Numbered from the stretch's first letter, positions 31,488 to 41,500 are shown. The stretch is DNA of 64,000 nt from Paraburkholderia sprentiae WSM5005 (GCF_001865575.2 NZ_CP017561.2:1550001-1614000), one strand, 5' to 3'. Notes: generated by a model not told the origin, from the letters alone. Program-made: numbers and translations.

Positions 31488-31540
31488 GACGTAGTTCCCA
31501 ATGGGGCCAAGCCGCCGTCGCGCGAGCCTGAGCCGTGACC

Positions 31541-31584
31541 AAAAAAAAAGCCCACCAGGCGCCTTTGCAGGCTGCGCGGTGGGC
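31541..31584 (-). terminator. leader terminator before NCS1 permease
   Basis: On the minus strand, GCCCACC pairs with GGTGGGC (plus positions 31578-31584 and 31550-31556), followed by nine U (31541-31549). It lies about 55 nt upstream of the permease start, inside the transcript, so it must be bypassed for expression. Confidence 0.85.
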
Positions 31585-31618
31585 TCTGTTGCCTCTTGCA
31601 TTCGTCGCTGTTGACGAA
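31582..31618 (-). promoter_or_regulatory. twin-hairpin ANTAR-type target before permease
   Basis: Minus strand: hairpin P1 is TTCGTC-AACAGC-GACGAA (31618-31601). Seven nucleotides later, P2 is GGC-AACAGA-GCC (31593-31582), each with a 6-nt loop. The 3' arm of P2 overlaps the 5' arm of the terminator, so the two are mutually exclusive. The same design is present before amiE. Confidence 0.65.
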
Positions 31619-31638
31619 AGGATGTGTTGCTGGACCGA

Positions 31639-31667
31639 AGCATCTGGCAACGAAAAAGGACTGTCAA
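31639..31667 (-). promoter_or_regulatory. sigma70-like promoter of permease operon
   Basis: Minus strand: TTGACA (31667-31662), 17-bp spacer, GATGCT (31644-31639). A start near 31632 would place the twin hairpins about 14 nt into the transcript. Confidence 0.5.
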
Positions 31668-31765
31668 GTCATTTACCATTTCATCATGTTTCATTCAACG
31701 AGTAGCCTGTATCGCGGTTCTCAACCGTCACGTTGCAGCCAAGGCGAGAGACGAATTCTGATTCC

Positions 31766-31794
31766 TTGACAAGCGTTCGCTTGTTTCGTACGCT
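31766..31794 (+). promoter_or_regulatory. sigma70-like promoter of amiE operon
   Basis: TTGACA (31766-31771), 17-bp spacer, TACGCT (31789-31794); predicted start near 31801, 15 nt before the first hairpin. The -10 is weak. The layout matches the divergent promoter. Confidence 0.5.
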
Positions 31795-31815
31795 TGAGCG
31801 CAATGAATGTATCTC

Positions 31816-31859
31816 CTTGTCGCCAACATTGTCGGCAAGAGCGAAAAGGCAATAGAGCC
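31816..31859 (+). promoter_or_regulatory. twin-hairpin ANTAR-type target before amiE
   Basis: P1: CTTGTCGCC and GTCGGCAAG (31816-31824, 31831-31839) pair with one C-T mismatch and close a 6-nt loop AACATT. After 8 nt, P2 is GGC-AATAGA-GCC (31848-31859). P2's 3' arm is also the first three bases of the terminator stem. AmiR, encoded at the end of this operon, is the expected ligand. Confidence 0.65.
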
Positions 31860-31895
31860 CGAACAGACTGATGAGTCTGCTCGGGCTTTTTTTTT
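31857..31895 (+). terminator. leader terminator before amiE
   Basis: GCCCGA (31857-31862) pairs with TCGGGC (31881-31886), with an inner CAGACT/AGTCTG stem and GATG loop, followed by nine T. It lies 30 nt before the amiE ATG and downstream of the promoter: an attenuator, matching the known amiE regulation by AmiR antitermination in Pseudomonas aeruginosa. Confidence 0.9.
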
Positions 31896-31924
31896 GTTTC
31901 CCGACTCAACCCGGAGAGAAAGCA

Positions 31925-32962
31925 ATGCGTCATGGTGATATTTCGAGCAGCAACGACTGCGTTGGTGTAGCTGTCGTCAACTACAAAATGCCGCGCCTTC
32001 ATTCGAAGGCTGAGGTACTCGAGAACGCGCGCAAAATCGCCGACATGGTGGTCGGCATGAAGCAGGGTCTGCCCGGCATGGATCTCGTCATCTTCCCCGA
32101 GTATTCGACGCACGGGATCATGTACGACCCGAAGGAAATGTATGAAACGGCTGCCACCGTACCCGGTGCCGAGACCGAGATTTTCAGCGCGGCGTGCCGG
32201 AAAGCCAATGTGTGGGGTGTGTTCTCGCTGACCGGAGAGCAGCACGAAGAACATCCAAGCAAGGCACCGTATAACACGCTTCTGCTCATTAATAACCATG
32301 GCGAGATCGTCCAGAAGTATCGGAAGATCATGCCGTGGACACCGATCGAAGGCTGGTATCCCGGCGACCGTACGTATGTGTCGGAAGGACCGAAGGGAAT
32401 GAAGATCAGCCTCATCATTTGCGACGACGGCAACTACCCGGAAATCTGGCGTGACTGCGCGATGCGCGGCGCCGAACTGATCGTGCGCTGCCAGGGTTAT
32501 ATGTATCCGGCGAAAGAGCAGCAGGTCATGGCCGCAAAGACGATGGCGTGGATGAACAATGTCTACGTCGCAGTGGCGAACGCCACCGGTTTTGATGGTG
32601 TCTATTCGTACTTCGGCCATTCGGCGATCGTCGGTTTCGACGGTCGCACGCTTGGCGAGTGCGGAACGGAAGAAATGGGTATCCAGTATGGCGAACTGTC
32701 TGTCAGCCTGCTGCGCGACGCACGCAAGAACATGCAGTCGCAAAACCATCTCTACAAGCTGGTGCATCGCGGCTATACCGGAAAGATCAATTCGGGCGAG
32801 GACGTCCACGGTGTAGCGGCATGTCCTTACGAGTTCTACACCAAGTGGATCAATGACCCCGAAGGCACGCGCCGCGAGGTCGAAGCCATCACGCGCTCCA
32901 TGCCGGGGACCCCGGAGTGTCCGATCGAAGGCATTCCGCACGCCGATCCGCAACACCGCTAA
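31925..32962 (+). CDS. amiE: aliphatic amidase AmiE
   Basis: Cytoplasmic nitrilase-superfamily amidase hydrolysing short aliphatic amides such as acetamide and propionamide to acid plus ammonia. At 345 residues it is the length of P. aeruginosa AmiE and near-identical over long stretches as I recall it ([11 protein letters not shown] start, [19 protein letters not shown]). The catalytic triad is visible: Glu59 in FPEYS, Lys in KYRKIMPW (about residue 134) and Cys in [14 protein letters not shown] (about residue 166). The ATG at 31925 is preceded by GGAGAG; an in-frame ATG at 31871 lies inside the leader terminator and was rejected. It heads the amiE-AAA-VWA-amiC-amiR operon. Confidence 0.95.
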   Translation: MRHGDISSSNDCVGVAVVNYKMPRLHSKAEVLENARKIADMVVGMKQGLPGMDLVIFPEYSTHGIMYDPKEMYETAATVPGAETEIFSAACRKANVWGVFSLTGEQHEEHPSKAPYNTLLLINNHGEIVQKYRKIMPWTPIEGWYPGDRTYVSEGPKGMKISLIICDDGNYPEIWRDCAMRGAELIVRCQGYMYPAKEQQVMAAKTMAWMNNVYVAVANATGFDGVYSYFGHSAIVGFDGRTLGECGTEEMGIQYGELSVSLLRDARKNMQSQNHLYKLVHRGYTGKINSGEDVHGVAACPYEFYTKWINDPEGTRREVEAITRSMPGTPECPIEGIPHADPQHR

Positions 32963-33006
32963 CACGGCTGGCGCCGGGAAACCGGCGCACCGATCGACAA
33001 GGAACG

Positions 33007-33822
33007 ATGCCGATGAAGGATGTCCTCGCGCAATACCGATTGGCGACGGAGCGTTATTACCGGCCGATTGGGCAAGAGATCGAACTATTCGCCGCGGCAC
33101 ACGCGCGGCGCATGCCGATCATCCTGAAAGGCCCGACCGGATGCGGCAAAACGCGCTTCGTCGAGCACATGGCGGCAAGCCTGAACAAGCCCCTCATTAC
33201 GGTCGCATGTAACGAAGATACGACCGCTTCCGATCTCACCGGTCGCTTTCTGCTGCGCGGCGATAGCACTGAATGGCATGACGGACCGCTAACCACGGCG
33301 GTCCGTTATGGTGCGATCTGCTACCTTGATGAAGTCGTCGAGGCGCGTCCCGATACGCTGGTTGTCATTCATCCACTGGCGGATGATCGCCGGGTTCTGC
33401 CGCTCGACAAGCGTGGCGAATTGATTCACGCGCATCCCGACTTTCAGTTGGTCGTGTCATACAACCCCGGATATCAGTCGTTCGGCAAGGAGCTTAAGGC
33501 TTCGACGCGGCAGCGCTTCGGCGCGATCGATTTCCAGTACCCCGACGAGGCGGCCGAGACCGATGTGGTCGCTCATGAGGGCGAAGTCGATCGCGACATC
33601 GCGCTCAAACTCGTGCGTATTGCAACTCAATCGCGCGAGCTCCGCGGTCGAGGCCTGGCTGAGGGCATATCCACGCGCATGCTCGTGCACGCATGCGGCC
33701 TGATTCGAGGCGGAATCGACGCTCATGCGGCCTGTGCGCTCGCCATGACGCGCCCGCTCAGTGACGACGATGAAGTGCAGAGCGCGCTCGACGGCTTTGT
33801 CCGCGCGCAATTCGGAGCTTGA
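33007..33822 (+). CDS. CbbQ/NirQ/NorQ-type MoxR AAA+ ATPase
   Basis: A 271-residue MoxR-group AAA+ ATPase. Walker A GPTGCGKTRFVEH starts near residue 42, followed by ACNEDTTASDLTGRFLL, Walker B in ICYLDEVVEARPD, sensor-1 in VVSYNPGYQS and the CbbQ_C-like tail. This subfamily acts with a VWA partner to activate or mature enzymes such as Rubisco and NO reductase. It sits between amiE and the VWA gene. In P. aeruginosa the corresponding slot holds amiB, a ClpX-like ATPase, so this may be a functional replacement. The ATG at 33007 follows AAGGAACG. The client is unknown; the amidase or a membrane transporter are candidates. Confidence 0.87.
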   Translation: MPMKDVLAQYRLATERYYRPIGQEIELFAAAHARRMPIILKGPTGCGKTRFVEHMAASLNKPLITVACNEDTTASDLTGRFLLRGDSTEWHDGPLTTAVRYGAICYLDEVVEARPDTLVVIHPLADDRRVLPLDKRGELIHAHPDFQLVVSYNPGYQSFGKELKASTRQRFGAIDFQYPDEAAETDVVAHEGEVDRDIALKLVRIATQSRELRGRGLAEGISTRMLVHACGLIRGGIDAHAACALAMTRPLSDDDEVQSALDGFVRAQFGA

Positions 33823-33827
33823 TTCCG

Positions 33828-35582
33828 ATGCCCGCGGAACGGATGGGTAACGAAAGCGGGTCGGCGATGCAAGGCGTCGTCGACGCATCGTTCACCGCAG
33901 CGACGCGGATGCTTGAATGCTATGCAGCCGGATTCGGGCAGTGGGATGTCGACGCAATGGAGGCGCGAAAAGAACCTGCGCCGACACGCGTCTGTGTGCA
34001 GACCGAGCGGCTCGACGAACTCGGCGGCGGCGCATTACGAACGTCGATCGGCGAAGGTGGCGTGATCCGCGTTGCGCCAGCCGTCGATGAGGGCAGCGAG
34101 CGCTCTGGCGCGGCGCGCCTATATCAAGCTTCGGTGGCCCATGCGCTGGCGCATTTGCGCTATTCGCGTCCCGCTTCGCCGATCGGCAAGCGGGGAGCGT
34201 TAAGGATTGCGGTGGCGTCGTTGATCGAGGATGCTCGTGTCGAGCGCTTGTTGATGCGTGATTACCCGGGCCTGCACAGCTTGTGGGGTGCGTTTCATAC
34301 GGCATCGGGCGAACTCGGTATGTTGACCTTCTCGTCACTGGCGGCTCGCCTGGCGCGCGCGTTGCATGATGTCGGCTACGAGGATCCGAACGAATGGGTC
34401 TGTAAAGGCCGGAGACTTTTCGACGCCATTGCCGCGCATCACGACGATATGGCCGCCTGTCACGAAGTTGCCGACATACTGGCCGTTGACCTTGCGCAGA
34501 TGCGCGTGAGGTTCGATGTATCGTCGTACCGCACTGAGCCGCGGTACCGCGACGACAACAGTTATTTGTGGACGACCGAGTCGGAACCGGTGCATGCACG
34601 AATGGAACCGGCCCCCGATGCGACCGACCGGACCATGGCGCGGCCGAACGCGGCGGACAACATGCGCCTACTCGACAATCCGCCCATCGAGACTGAAGCC
34701 TGGCGTGCTTATAGATATCCAGAGTGGCACTCACGAGTAGGGCTCCTTTTACCCGATTGGACCTGCGTCTACGACCGCGCGCCGGCCGCGGAACCTCTGA
34801 GCGAGAGCGAGCGTGCCGACGCTGGACTACTCGCCGTCCGGCGAGCGTTGCCATCCGGTTGGCAGCGATCGCCCACGCGCCTTCGCCGCCGATCCGAAGG
34901 TCCTGAGCTCGATCTCGACGCGCTCATCGATGATCGCATCGCCCGACGCATGGGTGCGGCCGGCGATGGAAGAATCTTCGAACAAAAGCGGCGCACGCCG
35001 CCAAGCATGTCCGTACTGTTTCTGCTCGATTTGTCCACGTCGACAAACGACAGAATCGGCGTAACACAACAGACCGTGCTCGATATCGAAAAAGAGGCCG
35101 CTGCGACGATCGCGTCCGCGCTGGAGCCGACGGCCACACGCGTTGCACTGCACGGGTTTTCGTCAAACGGGCGTCACGATGTCCGATACACGCGAGTCAA
35201 GGATTTCGACGAACCGTTTGGCAAAGCGCAGCGAGAGCGGCTGCTAGCACAGAAAGGCGCATTGTCGACACGCATGGGCGCGGCGTTGCGACATGCGGCA
35301 GCGCAGTTCGATGAAGAGCAAAGCGAGGCGAAGCTATTGGTGCTCGTCACTGACGGCGAGCCGTCGGACGTGGATGTCCACGACTCCATGCATCTGATCG
35401 AAGACGCCCGCCACGCGGTATCGGCTCTATCATCGCGCGGGATCTTGCCGTTTTGTTTCGCATTCGATCGCGATGGGCACCGGTATGTCCGGACCATCTT
35501 CGGTCCCGGCCATTACCTCGTACTGAATGGCGCCGGGAACCTCGCCCAGCAGGTCAGCAAGGTGCTCGCAAGCTTGAGGTGA
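33828..35582 (+). CDS. CbbO/NorD-type VWA-domain protein
   Basis: A 584-residue protein with a C-terminal von Willebrand factor A domain. The MIDAS metal site is visible as LLDLSTSTND near residue 405 and the later VTDGEPSDVDVHD. The N-terminal half contains ALAHLRYSRPAS and IEDARVERLLMRDYPGL, as in NorD and CbbO. It is the expected partner of the AAA ATPase immediately upstream. The start is ATG 33828, 5 nt after the ATPase stop; a TTG at 33819 overlapping it is the alternative. No membrane segment is apparent. A probable activase complex inside the amidase operon. Confidence 0.85.
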   Translation: MPAERMGNESGSAMQGVVDASFTAATRMLECYAAGFGQWDVDAMEARKEPAPTRVCVQTERLDELGGGALRTSIGEGGVIRVAPAVDEGSERSGAARLYQASVAHALAHLRYSRPASPIGKRGALRIAVASLIEDARVERLLMRDYPGLHSLWGAFHTASGELGMLTFSSLAARLARALHDVGYEDPNEWVCKGRRLFDAIAAHHDDMAACHEVADILAVDLAQMRVRFDVSSYRTEPRYRDDNSYLWTTESEPVHARMEPAPDATDRTMARPNAADNMRLLDNPPIETEAWRAYRYPEWHSRVGLLLPDWTCVYDRAPAAEPLSESERADAGLLAVRRALPSGWQRSPTRLRRRSEGPELDLDALIDDRIARRMGAAGDGRIFEQKRRTPPSMSVLFLLDLSTSTNDRIGVTQQTVLDIEKEAAATIASALEPTATRVALHGFSSNGRHDVRYTRVKDFDEPFGKAQRERLLAQKGALSTRMGAALRHAAAQFDEEQSEAKLLVLVTDGEPSDVDVHDSMHLIEDARHAVSALSSRGILPFCFAFDRDGHRYVRTIFGPGHYLVLNGAGNLAQQVSKVLASLR

Positions 35583-35713
35583 GCGGCCGATGCTACTGGG
35601 ACGGTGCCGAACATATGCCGGCTTTTTTTGGTCGGAGACAATGACGTATCGGGTCGCGCGGCGCCCGGTTATTCTGGATCAGGCGAACCAGGCAATTACA
35701 GGCGCGTAAAAAC

Positions 35714-36871
35714 GTGGCAAATACCGAAACGATCAAAGTGGGCGTTCTGTTTTCCGAGACGGGTGTGATGTCGGCGATCGAGTCGTCGCAGCTTTACGGA
35801 ACGCTTTTCGCAATACGCGAGATCAATGAGGCAGGGGGCATCGGAGGGCGCGAACTCGTGCCGATCCACCATGACCCCGCCTCCGATCCCGCGAAATATC
35901 GCATGTTTGCGGAACGGCTCATTCTGGCAGAAGATGTTCAGGTCATTTTCGGTTGCTATATGTCGAGCGCGCGAAAGGCCGTATTGCCGATTGTGGAGCG
36001 CTGCAATCGGCTGCTTTTCTACGCCACGCTCTACGAAGGCTTTGAGTTCTCCGATAACGTCATCTATACCGGTGCAGCGCCCAATCAGAACAGTGTGCAG
36101 TTGGCCGATTTCATGACGTCCAACTTTGGTGCGCGCGTCTATCTCGTCGGATCGAATTACATCTATCCCTACGAGTCGAACCGCATCATGTCTGACCTCG
36201 TGTCGCAATACCGGGGTGGCGTGAAGTTGGGCGAACGGTACGTCCGCCTTGGTGCCACGGAAGACGATTTCGCCGCAATCGTCGAAGACATTCGCGCGGC
36301 ACGGCCTGATTTCATTTTCTCCACGGTGGTCGGCGACGCAACGCGGCACTTTTATCGCGCCTATGCGCGAGCCGGCCTCGATCCGGCATCGATGCCGATC
36401 GCGAGCCTGACGACCTCGGAAGTGGAAGTCGCCCAAATGGGCACGGACGTCGCCGAAGGTCACTTTACTGCGGCGCCTTACTTTCGCTCGATCGACTCTG
36501 CGGGCAATCTTGCCTGTCTGGAGAAATTCGGCCGGATGTTCGGCTCCGAAACGATTCCGAACGCGAGCTGGGAGGCGGCGTACTTTCAAGTTCATCTTTT
36601 TGCGCAGGCCATGCGGGCCGCCGGCTCGCCCGAGCTTGAAACGCTCATGCCGGAATTGCTGCGCTGCGAACTGGACGCGCCGCAGGGACGCGTCAAGATC
36701 GATCCGTCGACTCACCACACGTATCTGAATCCGCGTATCGGCCGGGTCAATGGCGAGGGACAATTCGACGTTGTGTGGCAAGCCGTCGCCCCTGTACGGC
36801 CGGACCCGTATCTCGTCGCGCATACGCTCGGCGACTGGATGGGTTCAACGATGAGCTGGAGCAGTGAATGA
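35714..36871 (+). CDS. amiC: AmiC-type cytoplasmic amide sensor
   Basis: A 385-residue type I periplasmic-binding-protein fold that, like AmiC of P. aeruginosa, has no signal peptide and is therefore a cytoplasmic ligand sensor. Matching landmarks are GVLFSETGVMSAIE, DPASDPAKYR, FGCYMSSARKAVLPIVE, ATLYEGFEFSDNVIY, APNQNS, and the SLTTSEVEVAQMGTDVAEG block, then WEAAYFQ and DAPQGRVKID. It is expected to hold AmiR inactive until an amide binds. The start is GTG 35714. Its last codons overlap amiR (ATGA), ensuring coupled translation. A weak 4-bp hairpin with seven T lies at 35606-35629. Confidence 0.9.
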   Translation: MANTETIKVGVLFSETGVMSAIESSQLYGTLFAIREINEAGGIGGRELVPIHHDPASDPAKYRMFAERLILAEDVQVIFGCYMSSARKAVLPIVERCNRLLFYATLYEGFEFSDNVIYTGAAPNQNSVQLADFMTSNFGARVYLVGSNYIYPYESNRIMSDLVSQYRGGVKLGERYVRLGATEDDFAAIVEDIRAARPDFIFSTVVGDATRHFYRAYARAGLDPASMPIASLTTSEVEVAQMGTDVAEGHFTAAPYFRSIDSAGNLACLEKFGRMFGSETIPNASWEAAYFQVHLFAQAMRAAGSPELETLMPELLRCELDAPQGRVKIDPSTHHTYLNPRIGRVNGEGQFDVVWQAVAPVRPDPYLVAHTLGDWMGSTMSWSSE

Positions 36872-37509
36872 ACGACGAAGAGGAAGCCGGCCGAGGCGTG
36901 CCGGCGCCGGCTCTCCCCATCTCTCACTTGCTGATGGATTTGCGGTCACTGCGCGTGTGCGTGTTTCATCCGCACGACCGCGACGGTGCGCAGCTTACCC
37001 AGCAGCTGCAGCGCATCGGCTGCCACGTGCAGGCGTTCTGGCCGCCGCTGGCTTCCGCACCGGCAGGCACCGACGTCGTTTTCTTCGCCTTGTTTCCGGA
37101 CATCCTGGACCTCATTGACGATTGGTGCACGGACGACGACGCACCACCGTCGATTGCCGTTCTCAACTATGAGAACCCGACGCTCATCGAGGCGATGCTG
37201 CACATCGACGCAAAAGCCGTCGTTACGTCGCCCATCCGGTCGTTCGGTCTCCTCAGTGCGCTCGTCCTTGCACGCGAGCTCGGGCGGGAGCGCAGGAAAC
37301 TGCGCAAGCGCATCATGCGTCTCGAAGAAAAGCTCGGTAGCGCGCGCAAAGTCGCGGAAGCACAGGAGATACTCTGCCGCCAGCGCGGCGTCAACAAGGC
37401 CGAGGCCTATCGCATCATGCGCGAGCAGGCGATGGCCAAGCGGATGACGGTAGAGGACATCGCTTCCGCGCTTATCAACGCGAACGACATTCTGTCGTCA
37501 GGCCGCTGA
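36868..37509 (+). CDS. amiR: AmiR-type ANTAR antiterminator
   Basis: A 213-residue RNA-binding regulator. The N-terminal pseudo-receiver (about residues 22-140) lacks a phosphorylatable layout. It is followed by a coiled coil rich in Arg, Lys and Glu (RERRKLRKRIMRLEEKLG) and the C-terminal ANTAR domain (AQEILCRQRGVNKAEAYRIMRE, then AMAKRMTVEDIASALI). It resembles P. aeruginosa AmiR, which binds the amiE leader RNA and prevents termination when released from AmiC. It overlaps amiC by 4 nt. Its likely targets are the two leaders at 31541-31618 and 31816-31895. Confidence 0.9.
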   Translation: MNDEEEAGRGVPAPALPISHLLMDLRSLRVCVFHPHDRDGAQLTQQLQRIGCHVQAFWPPLASAPAGTDVVFFALFPDILDLIDDWCTDDDAPPSIAVLNYENPTLIEAMLHIDAKAVVTSPIRSFGLLSALVLARELGRERRKLRKRIMRLEEKLGSARKVAEAQEILCRQRGVNKAEAYRIMREQAMAKRMTVEDIASALINANDILSSGR

Positions 37510-37669
37510 CGCAGCGCCTGACGCGGCAACGTGATTCCGCCCCGGCGTGCGCGTTCGCTAGATCGCCGTGCGCGCAGCCGTGCCCGAGGCTGCAATCCGT
37601 CAGTCGTCATGTCGCGCACCGCGCGGTAACACGCCGTGTAGCCAGCGCCCTTCAGCCGACGCTTTGCCT

Positions 37670-38584
37670 TTACTGCGTGGTCTGCGGTGTGACCAGATTC
37701 AACGCCATGCGCGCGGCCGTGGTCCGAGTCTCCACGCCCAGCTTTGCGAAGACGTGTTCCAGGTGTTTGTTGGCCGTGCGCGGGCTCATACCGAGGATAT
37801 CGGCGATATCGCGATTGGTCTTGCCGACAGCGACCCAATACAGCACATCGGCTTCGCGAGGGGTCAGCCGGAACGCCTGCATCAACGCGGCGGGTCCGGG
37901 CGAACCGGGCTTGGACTGGATCACCAGCAGTTCCTCGCCGTGAGCGCCGCGACGCGGTCGGCTGACTATCAGTTGTTCCGTTGCGGTCAGCAACTCGAAC
38001 GGTCCGACCTCGGGCGCCCGCAGCGCCTCCTGGAGCCAACTGCACAATGCCGCCGGCAAGCGACCCTGGGCGTCGAGCGAGCCGCGTAGCCGCGCCTGGG
38101 CAAGCGGCGTCAGCCAGAGCACTTCGCCGCTGGGGCCCACGGCGACCACAGCCTGGCCGGCCGCATCCATCGCCGCACGGGTCTGCACGACCTGGCGCGA
38201 ATTGCGCAGATGCGACGCGATGCGCACCATCACTTCCGCGGGACGGATCGGCTTCGTGATGTAATCGACACCACCCGCCTGGAAGCCCTGCAGAACATGC
38301 TCGGTCTCCGTCAGCCCGGTCATGAATATCACCGGAATCGGACGGGTCTCGAGGTCTTCCTTGAGCCGTCGACAGGTCTCGAAGCCGTCGATACCGGGCA
38401 TCAGCGCATCGAGGAGAATCAAATCCGGCGGCAAGCGGCGCGCGCGATCCAATGCCCCGGCGCCGTCGGTTGCCACCAGCACCGTATAGCCCGATTTGTC
38501 GAGCAGGCTGTGCAGGATGGACAGGTTTTCGGGCGCGTCGTCAACAATTAGAACGACATCGCGAAGCGGATCGGGGCGTAGCAT
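37670..38584 (-). CDS. LuxR-family response regulator
   Basis: 304 residues. The N-terminal receiver (acidic DD in VLIVDDAPEN, Asp in LILLDALMPGIDG, Lys in YITKPIRP) is intact. A linker of about 85 residues resembling a PAS module follows, then a C-terminal LuxR helix-turn-helix (FRLTPREADVLYWVAVGKTNRDIA, then LGMSPRTANKHLEHVFAKLGV). The ATG at 38584 lies 44 nt inside the end of the hybrid kinase gene, so the two are co-transcribed and translationally coupled. It is the likely output regulator for the fused permease-kinase and may bind the inverted repeat at 42320-42374. Confidence 0.9.
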   Translation of the reverse strand: MLRPDPLRDVVLIVDDAPENLSILHSLLDKSGYTVLVATDGAGALDRARRLPPDLILLDALMPGIDGFETCRRLKEDLETRPIPVIFMTGLTETEHVLQGFQAGGVDYITKPIRPAEVMVRIASHLRNSRQVVQTRAAMDAAGQAVVAVGPSGEVLWLTPLAQARLRGSLDAQGRLPAALCSWLQEALRAPEVGPFELLTATEQLIVSRPRRGAHGEELLVIQSKPGSPGPAALMQAFRLTPREADVLYWVAVGKTNRDIADILGMSPRTANKHLEHVFAKLGVETRTTAARMALNLVTPQTTQ

Positions 38585-41500
38585 CGGAGTGGGCCTGCAA
38601 GGTTCGGTCAAGGTGTCGCACATATTCAGCCAGATCGAAGCGCTCGACGTGCGCGCGCAAAACGCCGGTGAAAACGCCATAGGACGGGTCGAGCTGGTCG
38701 ATTTCCTCGAGCTTGTCGAGGATGCCGCGCACGTACCCAAGGCTGCCCAACTCGTGCAGACTGCGCAGCAGTTCGGGGCCGGGCAGCGCCGCCTTGGTCG
38801 GCAGGGGCGAGGGCGCGGCGGCGAGTGACAGGTCGACCGACGGTGTCTGCGCCGCTACAGCGGACGTTGCCGGGACCCATCGCAGGTCAAGGCGCTCGCG
38901 GATCAATTCGAGCAGTTCCACCACATTGACAGGCTTCACGAGAAAATCCTCGTTGCGAATGCCCGCGGCGTTTTTGCGGCCCTTGTCGAAGGCATTGGCG
39001 GAGACGACGATGATCGGCGCATTGCTCATCAAGTTGGCGCGAAACAGACGCGCGGTTTCCCAGCCGTCCAGCAGCGGCATGCCGATATCGAGCAGAATCA
39101 GGTCGGGCGCGAACGACGAGACGGCCTTCAGTGCCTCGAGCCCGGAGCTTGCTTCCTGAACCTCGAAGCCCAGCGGTTCGAGCAACTTGACGTGCAGCTC
39201 ACGGTCCACCCGTTCGTTGTCTACCACCAGCACCCGCCGCGTCGGACCGGCGTAGCCGCCTATGGGCAGTTTCGGGACGGCTTGAACCGGCTGCGGCTCG
39301 CGTACTTCCGGTAAGAACAGCTGGACGCGAAAGGTGCTTCCGCGGCCGATCTCGCTGTCGACGGTGAGGGTGCCTCCCATGACGTCAGCGAGCATTTTGG
39401 CGATGGTCAGGCCTAGCCCTGTGCCATTTTCCGAGCCGCCCGGGACATTGCCGCCGCGCTGGAACGGCAAAAAGATGCGAGTCAAGTCATCGGCATCGAT
39501 GCCCATGCCTGAATCGATGATTTCGAAGACCGCCATCTCCCGGCGGTATTGCAACCGCAGCGTAACGTTGCCGCGATCGGTGAACTTCACCGCGTTGCCC
39601 AGAACGTTGATGAGGATCTGGCCCACCCGCTTTTTATCGGCGCGCACCGCGCAGGGCAAATTGGGAGGAGCTTCGTAATGGAAGGCGATGCCTTTTGCGC
39701 TTGCCTGCAAGCTCACCATGTCGGCCAACTGCGAGACGAATTCGGGAAAACGGACTTCCTCGAATTCCAGCGTCATTTTGCCGGTCTCGATTTTGGCGAT
39801 ATCGAGCAACCCGTCGATCAACGATACAAGGTGTTCGCCGCTGCGGCGGATCACCGCCAGCGCGAGATGGTGGTGTGGGGGAATGGACATATCCTGCTCG
39901 AGCATCTGCGCATAGCCGAGAATGCTGTTTAGCGGCGTGCGCAGTTCGTGGCTGATGCCGGTAACGTAGCGGCTCTTTGCCAGATTGGCTTTTTCGGCTG
40001 TCTGCTTGGCACGCTGCAACTGCGCATCGGTGCGCTGATGGGCGTCGATTTCCTCGAGCAGCAGATGCGTCTGCCGATTCGATTCCTCTTGCGCAACGCG
40101 CCGGCTTTCGGACGTCAGCACGCTCCACCAACAACCAATCCCGCTCGCGAGCGCCAGTACCGCAAACAGTTTCAGGAATGCCGTGCGCAGCAGCACATCA
40201 ACGGCCGGCGAGAGTTGGTCGACAAGCACCGACTCCTGCGTATAGATCAGGCCGAGAATGGCGGCCATGATCATGGTCACCAGCAGGAACAGCAGCAGGT
40301 ATTGGCCGATGCGGGTATTGAAACGGGTTGACAGGGCCTTGGGCAAAAGCCAGCGTATCGTCGCACTGGTTTGTTCGGATAGCCGTGCGCCCGGTTTGCA
40401 CATGTCATGGCAGCGCGCATCCACCGTGCAGCATAAAGAGCAGATGGAACCTTCATAAGCCGGGCAGTGCGCCATGTCTTCAGTTTCGTACGCCTTGTCG
40501 CAAATGCAGCAACGAATCGACTGATAGCCTTTGCCCAGTGGAACCCCGGCGAACGCAACCGGTTGGCGCGCGATGTAGTATTTGCCACCGGTCGCCCAGG
40601 CAATCGCCGGCGCGGCAATCAGAGCGGTGGTGAGCGCGATCAGCGCCGAAAACGCGTGGGCGGTCTCCCCCAGCACGTGAGTAAACGCCAGCACCGACAG
40701 CGACGAGGCAATCAGTGTCGCGCCGACGCCCACCGGATTGACATCGTACAAATGCGCGCGCTTGAACTCGATGCCCTTTGGGCTCAGGCCAAGCGGTTTG
40801 TTGATCACCAGATCAGCCACTACCGCACCGACCCAGCTGATCGCGATATTCGCATACAGCCCGAGTACTTGTTCGAGCGCGCGGAATACGCCCAGCTCCA
40901 TGAGCATGAACGCGATCAGCACATTGAACACAAGCCACACCACGCGACCCGGGTGGCTATGCGTCAGCCGCGCGAAGAAGTTCGACCATGCGAGCGATCC
41001 CGCGTAGGCGTTGGTCACATTGATCTTGAGTTGCGACAGGACGATGAAGAACGTGGTGACCAACAGCGCGCATTCCGGCGAACCGAACAAATACTTGTAC
41101 GCAACCAGGTACATCTGGGTCGGCTCGACCGCGCGGTCGGGCGACACGCCATGCCGAATCGCGAGCACCGCGAGGAAAGACCCGCCGAGCAGCTTGGCTA
41201 CGCCGAGAACGATCCAGCCTGGGCCGGCGCTCAGCATGCTCAAAGTCCAGCGGCGCTTGTTGAGCGAGGTCCGCTCGGGCAGAAAGCGAAGAAAGTCGAC
41301 CTGCTCTCCTACCTGCGCGATCATCGAAGTGAGCACCGTCGTGGCGGTGCCGAACATCAGCAGGTCGAAGTGTCCATGCCCGCCGGCGTTGCCGCCGAAG
41401 CTGGGCAACGCTCGCAATAAGCCCGGCTCTTTCCAGATCACGGCCGCATAAGGCAGCATCAGCAACACGAGCCACAGTGGCTGGGTGACGGCTTGCAGGC

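Noticed and set aside
35606..35629. A hairpin with seven T between the VWA gene and amiC
   Set aside because: The stem is only four base pairs around a nine-base loop, too weak to call a terminator; it lacks the P1 and P2 hairpins of the other leaders.
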